This document shows, in pieces, positions 1-10,973 of a stretch of DNA of 64,000 bases. This stretch comes from Malania oleifera (lineage: Eukaryota; Streptophyta; Magnoliopsida; Santalales; Ximeniaceae). A program made the translations under genes and the position numbers. Location of the stretch: positions 94,221,691-94,285,690 of the forward strand of contig NC_080423.1 of the NCBI RefSeq assembly GCF_029873635.1, read 5' to 3'. Below the pieces are notes generated by a model that was not told where the DNA came from, did not search any database, and was given only the letters and a program-made list of their open reading frames with translations. The first letter of the stretch is position 1. Every line of letters starts with the position of its first letter.

Positions 1-644
1 CTGATAAGGGTATTGTTGCTGAGGAGCCGCTATTAACGGCGACTGAAGGAATCCCCTGTATTGGGCCCATCACTCCTGATCACAAGCGCGAGAATGGGGA
101 GTTCTTATTTGATTCGAAGTCTCCTCTTACACTGGTTTCTTCGTCTCGAACAGAGGTTTCGAGCGATCTGTGTGGAGATGATGACCCTACGACTTCCTCT
201 GTTAAAGGCAGCCCTCGTACTCCCCGGGAGGGTGTTTTTGACCCTTTTGCACCTGGTCCAGAGGAGCTACTGGCGTTGGCTCCTATGTGTAAGAAGTCTT
301 TGGCTGCATCACAGATCAGTGTTTCACGGCAGCTTCACTTTGAATCTTCCCTCGAGCTAATCGGAGATGGAGATTGTGGAATTGGACCAGATTCGCCCCC
401 AGATGAAGATAAGTTGTTGGAATCAGTATATGGAACTCTGTTGGATGCCATTGTTTCAGAGCAAGCAGAGGGAGTTCTGGCCAAAGTTGCGCCGATTGAA
501 GAATCAGATTGTGATGGTTTTAAGACACCTGATACTGCACCTCGCTTGAATGGAGTTGCTGAAACCTGCCCTGCTGCTCCCATGAAGACTCAGAGGAAAC
601 TGAGGAACATTGATCTGGGCTTGCGCAGAAAGCTTGAATTCTGA
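1..644 (+). CDS. 3' part of an unrecognised plant gene (last exon, partial)
   Basis: A reading frame is open from base 3 to a TGA at 642-644 and encodes about 213 residues, so the 5' end lies outside the window. The product is acidic, rich in Ser and Pro, and has no membrane segment or signal peptide. Readable landmarks are a TPREGVFDPFAPGPEEL block around residues 76-92, a run PPDEDKLLESVYGTLLDAI around residues 135-153, and a basic C-terminus ending RNIDLGLRRKLEF. Other frames are also open here, but only this one stays open from the window edge and ends in a coherent, compositionally ordered protein. It looks like one of the uncharacterised plant nuclear or cytosolic proteins; I do not recognise the family and assign no function. 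The AT-rich DNA just downstream fits a 3' UTR. Confidence is good that it is coding and low on identity. Confidence 0.7.
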   Translation, partial: DKGIVAEEPLLTATEGIPCIGPITPDHKRENGEFLFDSKSPLTLVSSSRTEVSSDLCGDDDPTTSSVKGSPRTPREGVFDPFAPGPEELLALAPMCKKSLAASQISVSRQLHFESSLELIGDGDCGIGPDSPPDEDKLLESVYGTLLDAIVSEQAEGVLAKVAPIEESDCDGFKTPDTAPRLNGVAETCPAAPMKTQRKLRNIDLGLRRKLEF

Positions 645-2127
645 CTGCAACTCTGAGGTGCTCTATACTTTTGACCCAACTTGATGTTATCTAACGAAGG
701 CTCACTATTGATTTCATTTTGTTGAACTAAAGCATGTTTGTTAGGAAAATAAGGTTGCAAGTTTTACATCTATAGATTCTGTATCGATGAGAAGGATATT
801 AGTCCTTTGACATTCACTGTGGCACAATGGTTACTGGATTAGTTTCACCATCGATGAGGACTAATGGGTTATTGTTATTATTATTATTTTGAAGATGTAT
901 TTTAAGATGTAATGGCTGGTGTTTTATGATTTTGTGAGATTGTACGGGTGTAAATGGCTCTTTTTGAGGATCATCATGAATGATAAAAAGCAGCATTTTG
1001 TAAGAATTGAGTTGTATTTTTTGTAATGAAAAGTGAAATGAAATGTTTTATAAAGCAGTAGCAGTGTGCTTGTGTTTGATGGGTTGGTTAGTTCATTTCC
1101 TTGGACATGCCACCCCACTACTTGACAGCAGCGAATACAATGACACTGGAAATACAATGATAGCAGCTTTTTCTTTTTGGTGTTGAATTTTCAATCATTT
1201 GATATTGACGCTTGATTTCAGCCTAATATCAATGATAGCAGGATTTTTTTATTTTCGGTATTCATTTAAAGAGTGTAACCTACTGCGTGAAGATGAAAAC
1301 TATGTGTTTTTTTAGTTTAAATTGCATTCTCAACTGTACTTTTACACTACTTTTAGACTTTTATTTGTAAGATAGCCTCTGATGAGAATGGAAAAGTGAA
1401 GAAATAGTATGCAAAAGTCAAGTGATAAATTCAATTTCTTTGCATCTGATTCCATTCCATTGCATTCCATTCATACACATCAAACATATAGTTAGTACTT
1501 GCTAGTCATTGTTAGAAAATATAAAGGTATGGAGCTGCTTTGTTTTGAAGTACGAGATGATGAGAAAAAGTGTGTATTATTACAGATTTTAACAGGCAGT
1601 GTTATTAAGTTATAAATACATCCTTGTATTGATTCTGATCCCCCAATTTTTCAAGATTGTAAAAAATTTGAATGATGACAGCAGAAATTGGTTGAGCACA
1701 TGCTCAAAGACAAAACAAACACTGAACTGAGCACATGCTCAAACAAAAAACAAACACTGAACAGAAGAAATTTGAGAATGTTTGCTGAATTTTATCATTC
1801 CTGGATTTTGTGTTGAGCTGGTCTAAATTGTTAAACCAATACCCATAACAATGCAAATGGTTTATTGTGTGATTTGAGTATTTTAACCTTCAAAAGCCTT
1901 TATAACATGCCTCTTCTATCCAAGCAGTAGCACTCTCCTTGGCTTGACAGTAGGTATTAATTGAGTTCATTTTGTTCTGCAACATTATATTTGTTTCCTG
2001 GAATGGGATGAGAAACAGAAGGAATAATATACGAAAATCACGTGATAAATTGAATTTGATTTATCTGATTTCTGTGATTCCATTTCATTCTTGTTTATTA
2101 AACATGCAACAAGATGGAGTTCAAGAC
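645..2127. other. Intergenic DNA downstream of the first gene
   Basis: No convincing coding sequence on either strand. The first 400 bases are probably the 3' UTR of the upstream gene. Around 1371-1500 and 1990-2110 there are two diverged copies of a segment containing GATGAGAA, GTGATAAATT and a CATT-rich stretch, so an old local duplication is likely. Confidence 0.5.
1694..1762. repeat. 35-bp direct repeat, two copies
   Basis: The segment starting GAGCACATGCTC at 1694 recurs at 1729, both followed by an A-rich stretch and AAACACTGAAC. The 12-base core is nearly self-complementary. Small local tandem duplication. Confidence 0.75.
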
Positions 2128-2590
2128 TTCAGTTTGGTTCCTTAGGCTAGTTAGATTCCTGAGATTTCGCAAAAATAAATAAATGGAGAATTACCCTTCC
2201 TGAAAGAGATTACACTCTTGGAAGAATTAATTACAGTTTGCTCCTCTGTTCGGATAATGACAAACAAGGTCTTGGAAGAGAGATATGAACTGTATTTTTT
2301 ATAATTGGATTTAGTAGTTGATCTTAAAAAATTCTAGGCTTCTTCAGACTAGCTAGTTTCTTGAGATTTCTCAAATGAACAGGGAAGTGGAGAGGCTGCC
2401 CAAGAAGAAAGAGAGTTGCATTTTTGGAAGAATGATTTAAAATTTCCTTTAGTTTACTCCTGCTCCTCCTGTTAGATATATTTTAATTGCAGTTTGCTCT
2501 CTGTTATGAGAATGACAAATAGGGTCTTGGAAGGGTGAGATGTTAACTATATTTTGAATTTTGGCCGCTGATCTTAACAAATTATAGGTT
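2128..2590. repeat. Tandem duplication of ~210-250 bp, two diverged copies
   Basis: Copy 1 (about 2128-2337) and copy 2 (about 2338-2590) share in the same order: a CTAGTTAGATT-like start, TGAGATTTC, AGAGATTACA/AGAGTTGCA, TTGGAAGAAT, CAGTTTGCTC, ATGACAAA and GGTCTTGGAAG, ending with a GATCTTAA block. The copies differ by substitutions and a few short indels. No coding potential. Confidence 0.75.
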
Positions 2591-2963
2591 TCTACATTTG
2601 CATCAAACATGGTGCTAATAAATTTCTAGGTATTCCTAAAAATTTTACAGAGCCTGCAAAACCCACTTGGACACTCAATCAGTTCTGGAACTGACCCATT
2701 TGACACCATCAAGTCCTTCTCATACCAGTAACTATACCATTAGCTCGACATTACCACTAATTTTTTCAGCTTTGAAGCTTCAAGCATGGCCCGTGGACTG
2801 AGCCTTTGAAGACTGAACCCTAGGGGTAGCAAAACGGTTCACTGGCTGGTTCCCGGCGGTTGTAAACGGGTCGGGTCGTAGCTATGTAAATCCTAATTCG
2901 TCCATTTATTAAATGGGAGGGTCATAGCTTACCTGTTTTTAAAAAATAATTATATATAATATT

Positions 2964-4620
2964 TTAATTATTTCTAGTTCCATTGTTTACTTTCCATTCA
3001 CCTTGAACTTTAATATATTTTCTTTTGAGTGAGCAATTAAACATCACATGCCATTTATTCTTGCACATGTAGCAAGTAGTATGTTCATGTATATTGGTTG
3101 AGGAAGTACTAGCACAGTACTTCGCTTCTTTAATAAAATACCCCATAAATAACTTTTTAGTTCTTTTATTTGTTTTTCCATTATATCCGATTCCTTTTCT
3201 TTTTCCATGTAATCTTTGTTGTCCAATCATTTTTTCAAAATTTTCTGTACCTTTGGTAAAGTTATAAATGATTTTCTCTTTATTCTCTATTTTCTTCTTA
3301 AGTTCAATTATTTCTTAATCCTTCTTATTTAGATCATCTACTTGTATTTTGGCTTTTTTTTGAGTCATATATTTTATTTTCTCTTTTAACTTTTCAATAC
3401 GAGATTTTTTCTCCTTTTCAATGGATTTAGAAAATTCAAGTTGTTTAATTAGTTTTTCATTTTGCTTTTTCAAAGTTATGTTTCTTTTGGAGACTTTGAT
3501 AAATTTTTTATGTAAGGCAAATAACTCAGTTTGTAGTTCTTTATAGGAGGGCCTGCTATCGCAAAATTCATCACAAGATTCATTACTAGATTCTGTTGAT
3601 GAGGAGTAGTAAGAATTTACCTCTTCATCATTTGTCATGAAATACATATTCGTTATCTCTTGTCCGCTTGACTCGTTCTTCATTTCGCTTGAGCTTGAAT
3701 CATCCCATATAGCTTTCATAGCTTTCTTCTTCTTCTTTTTATCCTTCTTGAGTAAAAGGCAGTCCGGCTTGATGTGTCCTGGTTTCTTGCAATGATAACA
3801 TATAGGAGGGTCATTTTTATTTTTGTTTTCTTTCTTATTTGTTTCCTCTTTTTCAAATTTCTTCTTACTAAACTTTTTAGGGAACCTTCTATTTCTCCTA
3901 TAAAACTTGCCAAGTCTTTTAGTGATGAATGCTAATTCATCTTGGTCTAGGTCACTTGATTCACTTTCATCTTCACTTGAACTTTTATTAGATGCTTTTA
4001 AGGCAATGGACTTCTTATGCTTAGGTTCAGAATTTCTTTCTTTTAATGTCATTTCATAGGTGAGTAGTGAACATATAAGATCATCTAGTGAGATAGTCTT
4101 AAGGTTCATACCTTCTGTTATTGCAGTGGTCTTTGGTTCCCATATGGAGAGAAGACCTCTTAGGATTTTTCGAATCATTTCATAGGTAGTGTAGGTCTTT
4201 CCTAAGGCACTTAGAGAATTTATTATGTGAGTAAATCTAGTATATATTCTAGTTATTGTTTCATCTGAATTCATTTTGAACGCTTCATACTCACCGGTTA
4301 GCATGTCAATCCTATTGTCTCTAACATCTACCGTTCCTTCATACGTTACTTCTAACCTGTCCCAAATTTCTTTGGCCGTTTTGCAGGCCATCACTCTATT
4401 GAATTCATTAGCGTCTAAAACACAATACAAGGCATTTATGACACTTGGAATTTATTTGAAACATTTTTTTGTCTATATCGGTCATATCCTTTTTCTCCTT
4501 AGGAATTTGTTTTCCATCCACTATTTTAGTAGGAATTAGATCTTCATCCATGACTACTTCCCAAGCTTTCTAATCTATATGTTGAAGATAGATTTGCATT
4601 CATTTTTTTCCAAAAAAGTA
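2964..4620 (-). pseudogene. Copia gag polyprotein remnant
   Basis: The main open block (3315-4430) encodes a Copia-type gag: a UBN2-like region (CKTAKEIWDRLEVTYEGT, then YEAFKMNSDETI and YTRFTHIINSLSALGKTYTT), a Ser/Lys-rich linker, a CCHC zinc knuckle CYHCKKPGHIKPDC, a Ser/Glu-rich stretch and a Lys-rich coiled coil. A second CCHC knuckle (CYMCKNKWHVMFNC, about 3032-3074) follows in another frame. Upstream (4431-4620) the N-terminal part, with KAWEVVMDED, is readable only after a frameshift. Gag packages element RNA into cytoplasmic particles. Frames are broken at both ends, no pol follows, and the first codon of the open block is not ATG, so this is a relic. Confidence 0.85.
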
Positions 4621-4740
4621 TAGTTATGCCCACAAAAAATTGGTGGATGGGTTGAGGATTGGCCCTCTCTGAAGGGAGTTACTCCTATATGTGTCATTAT
4701 ATCTTTTTATAGTTTATTGTTAAGATTTACTATAACTAGT

Positions 4741-4751
4741 CTCTGATACCA
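4741..4751 (-). other. Primer-binding site of Copia D (tRNA-iMet)
   Basis: On the minus strand this reads TGGTATCAGAG, the usual complement of the initiator tRNA-Met 3' end. It is two bases from the LTR edge at 4754, which fixes element orientation and the LTR boundary. Confidence 0.9.
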
Positions 4752-5740
4752 ATTGAAATTAGAATAACTTTCCCAAGAGGAGGGATGAATTGGATTATTT
4801 GAAAATTTAACTTCTTTTCAACTTCTTATTTGTTTTAAGGCAACAATAAGAATTTAAGTAAATTAATCAACTTATGATCACAACCAAATCATACCACAAA
4901 GTACTAAAAATTTAAAAACACAATCCAACAAATCCAAAATATGAAAATTAATCAATCATTCAAGAATGTTATGCTTTTTGGTAGCAGCCCTGTAGTTGTT
5001 TGCAAACTCCGCTTTGAATGGAATTTTAATGCGTTTTCTCTTAATCAAGATTTTCGCAAATTAATCAACGTACTCTCTTGTGGATTTTTGCAAACGCTTA
5101 ATTAAAACATACTTTTTAAAATCAAGAGTCTTCTTTAAATTTTGATTTTCAGTCCTACAACCTACACTTAGCATACACAAGAATATATGGTCCAGAAAAT
5201 AAAAAGAGTAAGCATGAGAAGAACACCGAGATTTACGAGGTTCGACTTATCCTCGGTCTACGTCCTCGCCTTTGGTCAATTCCACCAAAGGATTCCACTA
5301 AGTATGCTCCTTTCCAGATGGAGCAAGCCTTTTACAATATTTCCTCCTTTTCAAGCAGAGAAACCTCTCTAAGCGATCAACCCTCGCTTGGTACAACGAT
5401 CCAAACAAGCTTTGAACCGTCAATAATACAATGGGAAGGCTACTATGATATGAGTACAAAGAAACTTTCAAAACAAAGTAGAATTGTACAAGTTAGAGCA
5501 TAGATTATATTTTAATTAAATAATAATAAATAAAGTATGAAACTCAAGTATAGAGATCACCAAAGGTTCGTTGATTGAGAAAACTTAATGTAAAAATCGT
5601 GGTTTGATGATTCAGCATCAATTTCAGAAGTTGTATCCCAGATGGAGTGTGAGCAATAAAGGATTTTGAGAGATATTGTAAGCTTGAATGCAAGAGTACT
5701 GAGTAATTGCTTAGTTATTGAATTCTTGAGATTAAAGGAG

Positions 5741-6130
5741 TATTTATAGGCAATTTAGGATTAGTTTCCTTATTCCTGTCCACCAAGTTTTTATAACATT
5801 CATATTTGAGAAATCAATTTTTGAAAATTTTCCATTGGAGTTTAAAAAATAAAAACCTGTGGAATCAATAGGCTGACCAGGCGACTGGGTAGTATATCTC
5901 CACAGGGTCAGTCGGCTAGACAGGCGGCTGATACCTTTCTGTCTTCCAGAAATTTAAATTAGGAAATTGTCAGTCGAGTGACGTGACACAGTTCAAAATG
6001 GGTCAGTTGGCTAGACACTGTCGGTCAGCTGGGTGTTTTCAATTCATTGAATTAGTCGGCTGGACAGTTAATTTGGCTGTTGTTTTTCTGTCAGTCAGTT
6101 CGGCTAACTTGGAAACCTTTTTGATCACCA
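5741..6130 (-). promoter_or_regulatory. Core promoter and motif cluster of the Copia D LTR
   Basis: Minus-strand TATA box CCTATAAATA (5741-5750). Upstream of it in element orientation (plus-strand 5870-6130) are repeated near-palindromes of the form CAGTCGGCTG/CAGCCGACTG, several followed by GACAG. Similar clusters precede the TATA box in other LTR families of this window. Confidence 0.6.
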
Positions 6131-6881
6131 AAATTTTTGTTATGCTCACTTGCTTCGCTACCAATTGACTAACTTTTCAGAAAGAATATGTGATGTGAAG
6201 GGTTTTCACATTAATATCCTGCATGATGCATCAATTGATCAAACCTTACTCATACATGTTGATTAAATCTCATATTTCATTAAAATTCCTCTTTGAAGTA
6301 TCTTGCCATAAAAAAGTTCTCCTCTGAGCAAAAATAAATAGTTCTCCCATTTATCCACCTTTCACTTTCTTAGCTCACTGTAATCACTTCTTCTTCATTC
6401 CACACTCATCATTCATCAACTCAATTTCTTATCTTCCTCTTTAGTAACATTGCCAATTTTGTTTTATTTTAATGTTTTAAAAAATATTTTTTATCTTCAA
6501 ACGATTGACTTTTTTTGGTTCAATGAATCACGAACTAATTCCACTGCCATTCTCAATTATAAACATGTTAGAATTCTTGGTTTTATTTTTATTTTAAAAA
6601 TTTATTAGCTATAATTTTTTGTAAACTAATTAATTATTAATGCTAAAACAATGATTCGAAAGGAATCAATGTGAAGCAAAATAAGATTATAAAAATTTTA
6701 AATGATTTATTTTAATTTTTTTTATTAATAGGTGATTGGAGAGAAGAAAAACAAATATAGGATAATAAAATGGGCCAGTTGGTTGGACACTGTCAGTCGG
6801 CTGGGTGTTTTCAGTTTATTGAGTTAGTCGGCTGGACAGTTAATTTGGCTGTTGTTTTTCTGTCAGTCGGTTCGGCTAACT
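5995..6881. repeat. 115-bp direct duplication inside the Copia D LTR
   Basis: Copy 1 is 5995-6109 and copy 2 is 6767-6881. I count 9 differences, all transitions. The copies are separated by 657 bp of AT-rich DNA without recognisable features, which may be a later insertion or a product of recombination between LTRs. Confidence 0.85.
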
Positions 6882-7308
6882 AGTCCTTTTCTGATTTTTC
6901 ATTTTTGGTTTTCAAATTTAATTTTGCTCTCTTGTTTTGGTCTTTCATAAAACATTTTTAGGGATTTTAATAAGTCTCTAACTCCATGTATTTCTCCTAA
7001 AGAGTTTCATATTTCTAAATTATATTTGATATAAAGTACTTACAAATAGTTTTACTGAATATGACTCTTAAGTACTAAATCTTCAAGTCTCTTGATGTTC
7101 CTCTTGGTTTCAAGTCCCTTTTGGTCTTTTAATGCTCAAATACTCGGTGAAACTTTCACTTGACTTAACTTTGATTTCCGGCTTGCATCAATGACAAATG
7201 TGGGTGTTGAGTTATGTATTCCTGAAATAGAGTCACTTAATAGCACATCTTCAAACATCTTCATTTGTTATCATCAAAACAAGATTGAAAAACATGGTTA
7301 GGCCAACA

Positions 7309-7720
7309 ATATATAACAACCCCTTGGAGGCTTCCCTCCGAATCCTCAATTGTCACACCGTTTACATTCAAAATTTAAATATTTTTTCGCAATCCAAAAA
7401 CACTCGTTGACGAGAACAAGGTACTCATCGACGAAACAAAGAAGACCACTCATCGACTAGTCTATCCATCCGTCAACGATTCTTTGTTGTTGCCCTACAT
7501 AAAAAACACATCCATATGTTTTTTTCTCTTTGTTTATAAACTCTTGAAGTATAAGAGTCACACCATAAACAACACAATAGTTGATTTTAGGACAAAACAC
7601 ATGTACCTTCCTAGATTTGATAAAAAGACAAGGACCTCAGAGGAGGTTTCGAAAATTTCAAAGACTTCTCTTGAAATCTCAAAAGTCCGACAGCCATATC
7701 CTAACATTTGATTTTTGGTA
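7309..7720 (+). repeat. Decayed gypsy LTR fragment with TCGTCGACGA-like motifs
   Basis: Directly after the Copia LTR edge comes AACAACCCC, a possible decayed chromovirus LTR start. At 7407-7490 follow four degenerate motifs (CTCGTTGACGAG, CTCATCGACGAA, CTCATCGACTAG, CCGTCAACGATT), then an ACATAAAAAAC possible TATA. This is the same layout as the LTRs of elements A and B, heavily mutated. Confidence 0.5.
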
Positions 7721-7810
7721 CACTTCGATCCTTAAAAAAATTATCTTTTTGCCAAATATAAGGAGAGTATTATGTCTTTTTTATGGACTTGTGAAACTTT
7801 AGAACTTTAA

Positions 7811-8109
7811 GGGTCCGTTTGAATAAAAGATTTTGTGTAGAAAAAAGAAAAGAAAAGAAAAATAAAGAAACTTATTTTTCTTTATATTTTTCTTCTCTAT
7901 TAAATACAATAAAAAAATAAAAGATTACTTTAATAAGAGTATAAATTTAAAAAAAATTAAATATTAGTGATGTGTAAAGTCAAAAATTTGTTCATTGGTA
8001 TTTTTATATATTGTTTTCCTCACTTTTTTTGATGACCAAATATGAAAATGTAGATTTTTTGATATTTTGTTTTTCTTTTCCTAATATTTTCTTAGTTTCA
8101 AACGAATCC
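7811..8109. mobile_element. Tourist-like MITE, copy 1
   Basis: A 299-bp AT-rich segment with terminal inverted repeats GGGTCCGTTTGAA and, on the other side, the reverse complement of GGATTCGTTTGAAACT. It is flanked by TAA at 7808-7810 and 8110-8112, the 3-bp target duplication expected of PIF/Harbinger MITEs. No coding capacity. Confidence 0.75.
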
Positions 8110-8828
8110 TAAGAAAGGCTCTTGAAAATTTATAAAACTTTAGGATGGTCTTCGCCTTTTTGCTAAATTTCATGAAAGGTAAGTGTTTTTATCTTTAATT
8201 TTATTATAATTATGTTTACTTAAAGTAATATTGCCCTTAATATTTAAAAAGGGGTATTCACTTGAATCGTGTGAAATCTTCTTAACATGAAAGACCTTCT
8301 ACTGCATTAAGGGGGTGTGAAGATGGGAGTCCCGGACCTCAAGTCAAAATGTAATGTAGACTATTGAATCTCAAAAATTTTCACATACATATTTTTGCAA
8401 TTTAAGATAATTTTCAGTATAGTATTGCCGGCCTTCCCGGCTAGACTTGACAAAATGAATAAAAATTCATTAATCCGACTCGTTTTAATTAACTTATAAT
8501 CAATTGCTTGCTAAATGAATTAAATATGATTTTCCATTTTCATATCCGCTTTCTTAGCGGGTCGGATCGAGTTTATCCGGCAGATATTCGACAAGCCGCT
8601 TGAAAGCCCATTACTAATTAACCTATAAAAGTCCAACTTGCCCACAGTGCACTGCCCAAGTATGCCAAACCGGGCTTGCGCTAGAAATTCAAACTCAATC
8701 AGTTGCCATGTGTGATTGGGAAAAAAAGTTTGTAGAACAGATGGGAAGAGTTTTTTTTTTTTTTTCTTTCCGTTAAGATCAGTTTGGAACTTGGGAAAAT
8801 ATTAGAGAGAAAAAAAAAAAATATTTAA

Positions 8829-9138
8829 GAGTTCGTTTGAATTAAAAATTTTACTTGAGAAAAGAAAATAAAACAAAAATAAAGAGAAAACTCATTTTTT
8901 TTCTTATATTTTCTTTCTTTATTAAATATTATCAAAAGTGAATTTTTTTTTTATTGTGATTAAAAATTTTGAAAAATTAAATATTAATAATGTGAAAATC
9001 AAATTTTTGTTTATGGATTTGGTATATATTTTTTTAAAAAAATTTTCTCATTTTTCTTGATAACTAAATATAAGAATATGGATTCCTTGATATTCTTATT
9101 TCATTTTCTCAATATTTTTTGAATTTCCAAACAGACCC
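8829..9138. mobile_element. Tourist-like MITE, copy 2
   Basis: A 310-bp relative of the previous MITE: left end GAGTTCGTTTGAA, right end AAACAGACCC, flanked by TAA at 8826-8828 and 9139-9141. The interior shares AAATATTA, TAATGTG, TTGATATTCTTATTT and a polyT block with copy 1 in the same order. Confidence 0.75.
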
Positions 9139-9201
9139 TAATTTATATATGTGATTATTAACGACCAATTTGGAATCTAGATTTTTATATTTGATTATTA
9201 A

Positions 9202-9640
9202 CTGTCAGTTTGGATCAAAGATTTTATTTGAAAAAATAAAAATAAGAAGAAAATTCATTTTCCACAATATTTTCTCTTATGTCAAATCCTATTAAAAATG
9301 AAAATTTATTCTAATATAATTAAAAATTAATAAAAATTAAATCAAAAGGATGTATAAAATTAAAACCTTGTCCCTTAATTTGATATATTTTTTATTTTCT
9401 TTCTTAATTTTTTTGATAATAATATGAAAAATAAAATCATTTCTATTTTACTTTCTCTTCTTCATGTTCTAATTTCTATACGACGATAAGAAAAGGAAGA
9501 AAGAAAAATAAAAAATACACTAAATTGATAAATAAAAATTTGAATTTAAATTTTTTAATATTTGATTTTTATTAATTTTTAGCAATAGTAAAATAAATTT
9601 TTACTTTTAATAGTATTTGATTCTTGATCCAAATAAACCT
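9202..9640. mobile_element. Tourist-like MITE remnants, two facing copies
   Basis: The left part (CTGTCAGTTTGGATCAAAG, preceded by TAA at 9199-9201) and the right part (ending TTGATCCAAATAAACC) are inverted relatives of the two MITEs upstream. This looks like two abutting or rearranged copies. The right boundary has no clear target duplication. Confidence 0.5.
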
Positions 9641-10294
9641 CAAATAAATTTTATAAAAGTTTATAAATGTAGATAAATCGATCATATAAATTGTTATATT
9701 TTATTTTATTTTAAAATTTTTTATTTGATTTGTTGCTGTGTGCCCACGTCATCCTGATTCCTAACGCACACCTCACGATACATTGAAAGTGAAAAATGAA
9801 AAAGTAAAACCAAAAAAAAAAAAAAAAGAGAAAATAAAAGAATAGTCTGTCCCAAAAGAGAGAAGAAATTTGTTGGAAAGAGGTGCAGCTGGTTTTGGTT
9901 GTCCCACTCATTAATGAGCATGTGGCGTCCGGGCTGTATGCCATCTGGCCCCAGTTGCCTCCAGCTGTCGGCATATTATTGTTCCAATATTACCAATTTA
10001 GGCTTTAATTTTAAAAATTATTAATTTAAATTTAAATACTATCAAAATTACTTGGAGCCACTTTGAATGTTTAGACTCAATAAAATTGTTGATAGATATT
10101 TTTTGTATTAAAATTTTAAAAAATGTCACGAACCAAACATGTCCTAAATAAATTATTATAAATATACTTTTGCAATGATGACCTCACTCATCTATAACAT
10201 GTGCTTTGAGGGGAAAAAAAGAACTTAAATTCTCTAAATAATTTTTAAATAAGTGTTTGTATAATTTTTGTGAATCTCTTTAGAGCACGGTGAT
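9641..10294. other. AT-rich non-coding stretch
   Basis: No gene. One GC-richer island (about 9730-9970) is open on the minus strand, but its frame runs through a poly-Lys/Phe homopolymer and has no domain. I see nothing else here. Confidence 0.4.
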
Positions 10295-10967
10295 TAGAGT
10301 TGTAAACGAATCAAGCCACACATAAGTAGCTTTGAAGATTCGCTCAATAAGAACTTGTTTCGAACTTGACTATTATATAAACGAATCTTTCTAGAGTTCA
10401 ACTTTACAGCTCATTAGTAAATAAGCCAAACTTAAATATGAATAGGTTTTACTCATTTAGGCTCGTAGGTGGCTCGATTATAGATTTAGTTTGGAATTGT
10501 TCAATATGCTTGAATTAAAATCATTTTATAGGTTGGTTTGATAAAGTCCAATTAGACTTTGTAGATTGAAGTGAACTTTAAAGTGGGACTATTTTTAGCT
10601 TAAACTCTAAAATATAAATTTATTGATAAGGCTAATGTTCAAGCCAATAGGTTAGCTTAATGGGGCAACAAAACTTTAAGAGAGTGTCAGTAAAAGACTC
10701 TTTTCACTTTTTTTGCTTAACAAAACTTCTCTTCTCTCGAAATGAGAGGTTTTCAAAAAAATTAAATTATTAGTGAGCATATCAGTAAGTCGATGTAGTA
10801 AGGGCTTGTAAGCTCATTCATTTATATATAAACAAGTTTGAGCAAGTGTCTAGAAGCTTAGTTTGAGTTCAGCTTGAGTTTGTGTTCAATTAAAAATTTA
10901 ATGAACAAGTTTGAGCATGATAGAATTTAACTCGGTTTGGCTCAACACTGGTCTGCAATCCTAAATA
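10295..10967. mobile_element. Non-autonomous hAT-like element (~670 bp)
   Basis: Left end AGTTGTAAACGAATCAAGCC and right end, read inward, GGATTGCAGACCAGTGTTG form imperfect inverted repeats. GGTGAT is duplicated on both sides (10289-10294 and 10968-10973). The interior is rich in GAGTTTGAGC/AAGCTTGAGTT-like repeats common in plant hAT-derived elements. The duplication is 6-8 bp, and hAT elements make 8 bp. Family assignment is tentative. Confidence 0.5.
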
Positions 10968-10973
10968 GGTGAT

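Larger units (their letters stand above)
2961..7308 (-). mobile_element. Copia LTR retrotransposon D, truncated (LTR + PBS + gag)
   Basis: Read on the minus strand: an LTR beginning TGTTGGCCTAAC at 7308 with the TTTTGATGATAACAAA box typical of SIRE/Maximus-type LTRs, then a primer-binding site matching the 3' end of initiator tRNA-Met, then a gag with a UBN2-like domain and two zinc knuckles. Protease, integrase, reverse transcriptase and the second LTR are missing, so the element was cut off just after gag near 2961. The U5 part of the LTR carries the CGAGGTTCG...CTACGTCC...CGCC signature also seen in the Copia LTRs at the right end of the window. Confidence 0.85.
4754..7308 (-). repeat. LTR of Copia D (2555 bp)
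   Basis: Bounded by TG...CA: minus-strand start TGTTGGCCTAAC at 7308 and end at 4754 next to the primer-binding site. It contains a TATA box at 5741-5750 (minus), a promoter-proximal cluster of CAGTCGGCTG-like motifs and a 115-bp internal direct duplication. The U5 half contains the CGAGGTTCG...CTACGTCCTCGCC signature at about 5238-5270. Confidence 0.85.

Noticed and set aside
9711-9974. Minus-strand frame in the 9.7 kb GC island
   Set aside because: Half of it is a Phe run from poly-A; no recognisable domain.
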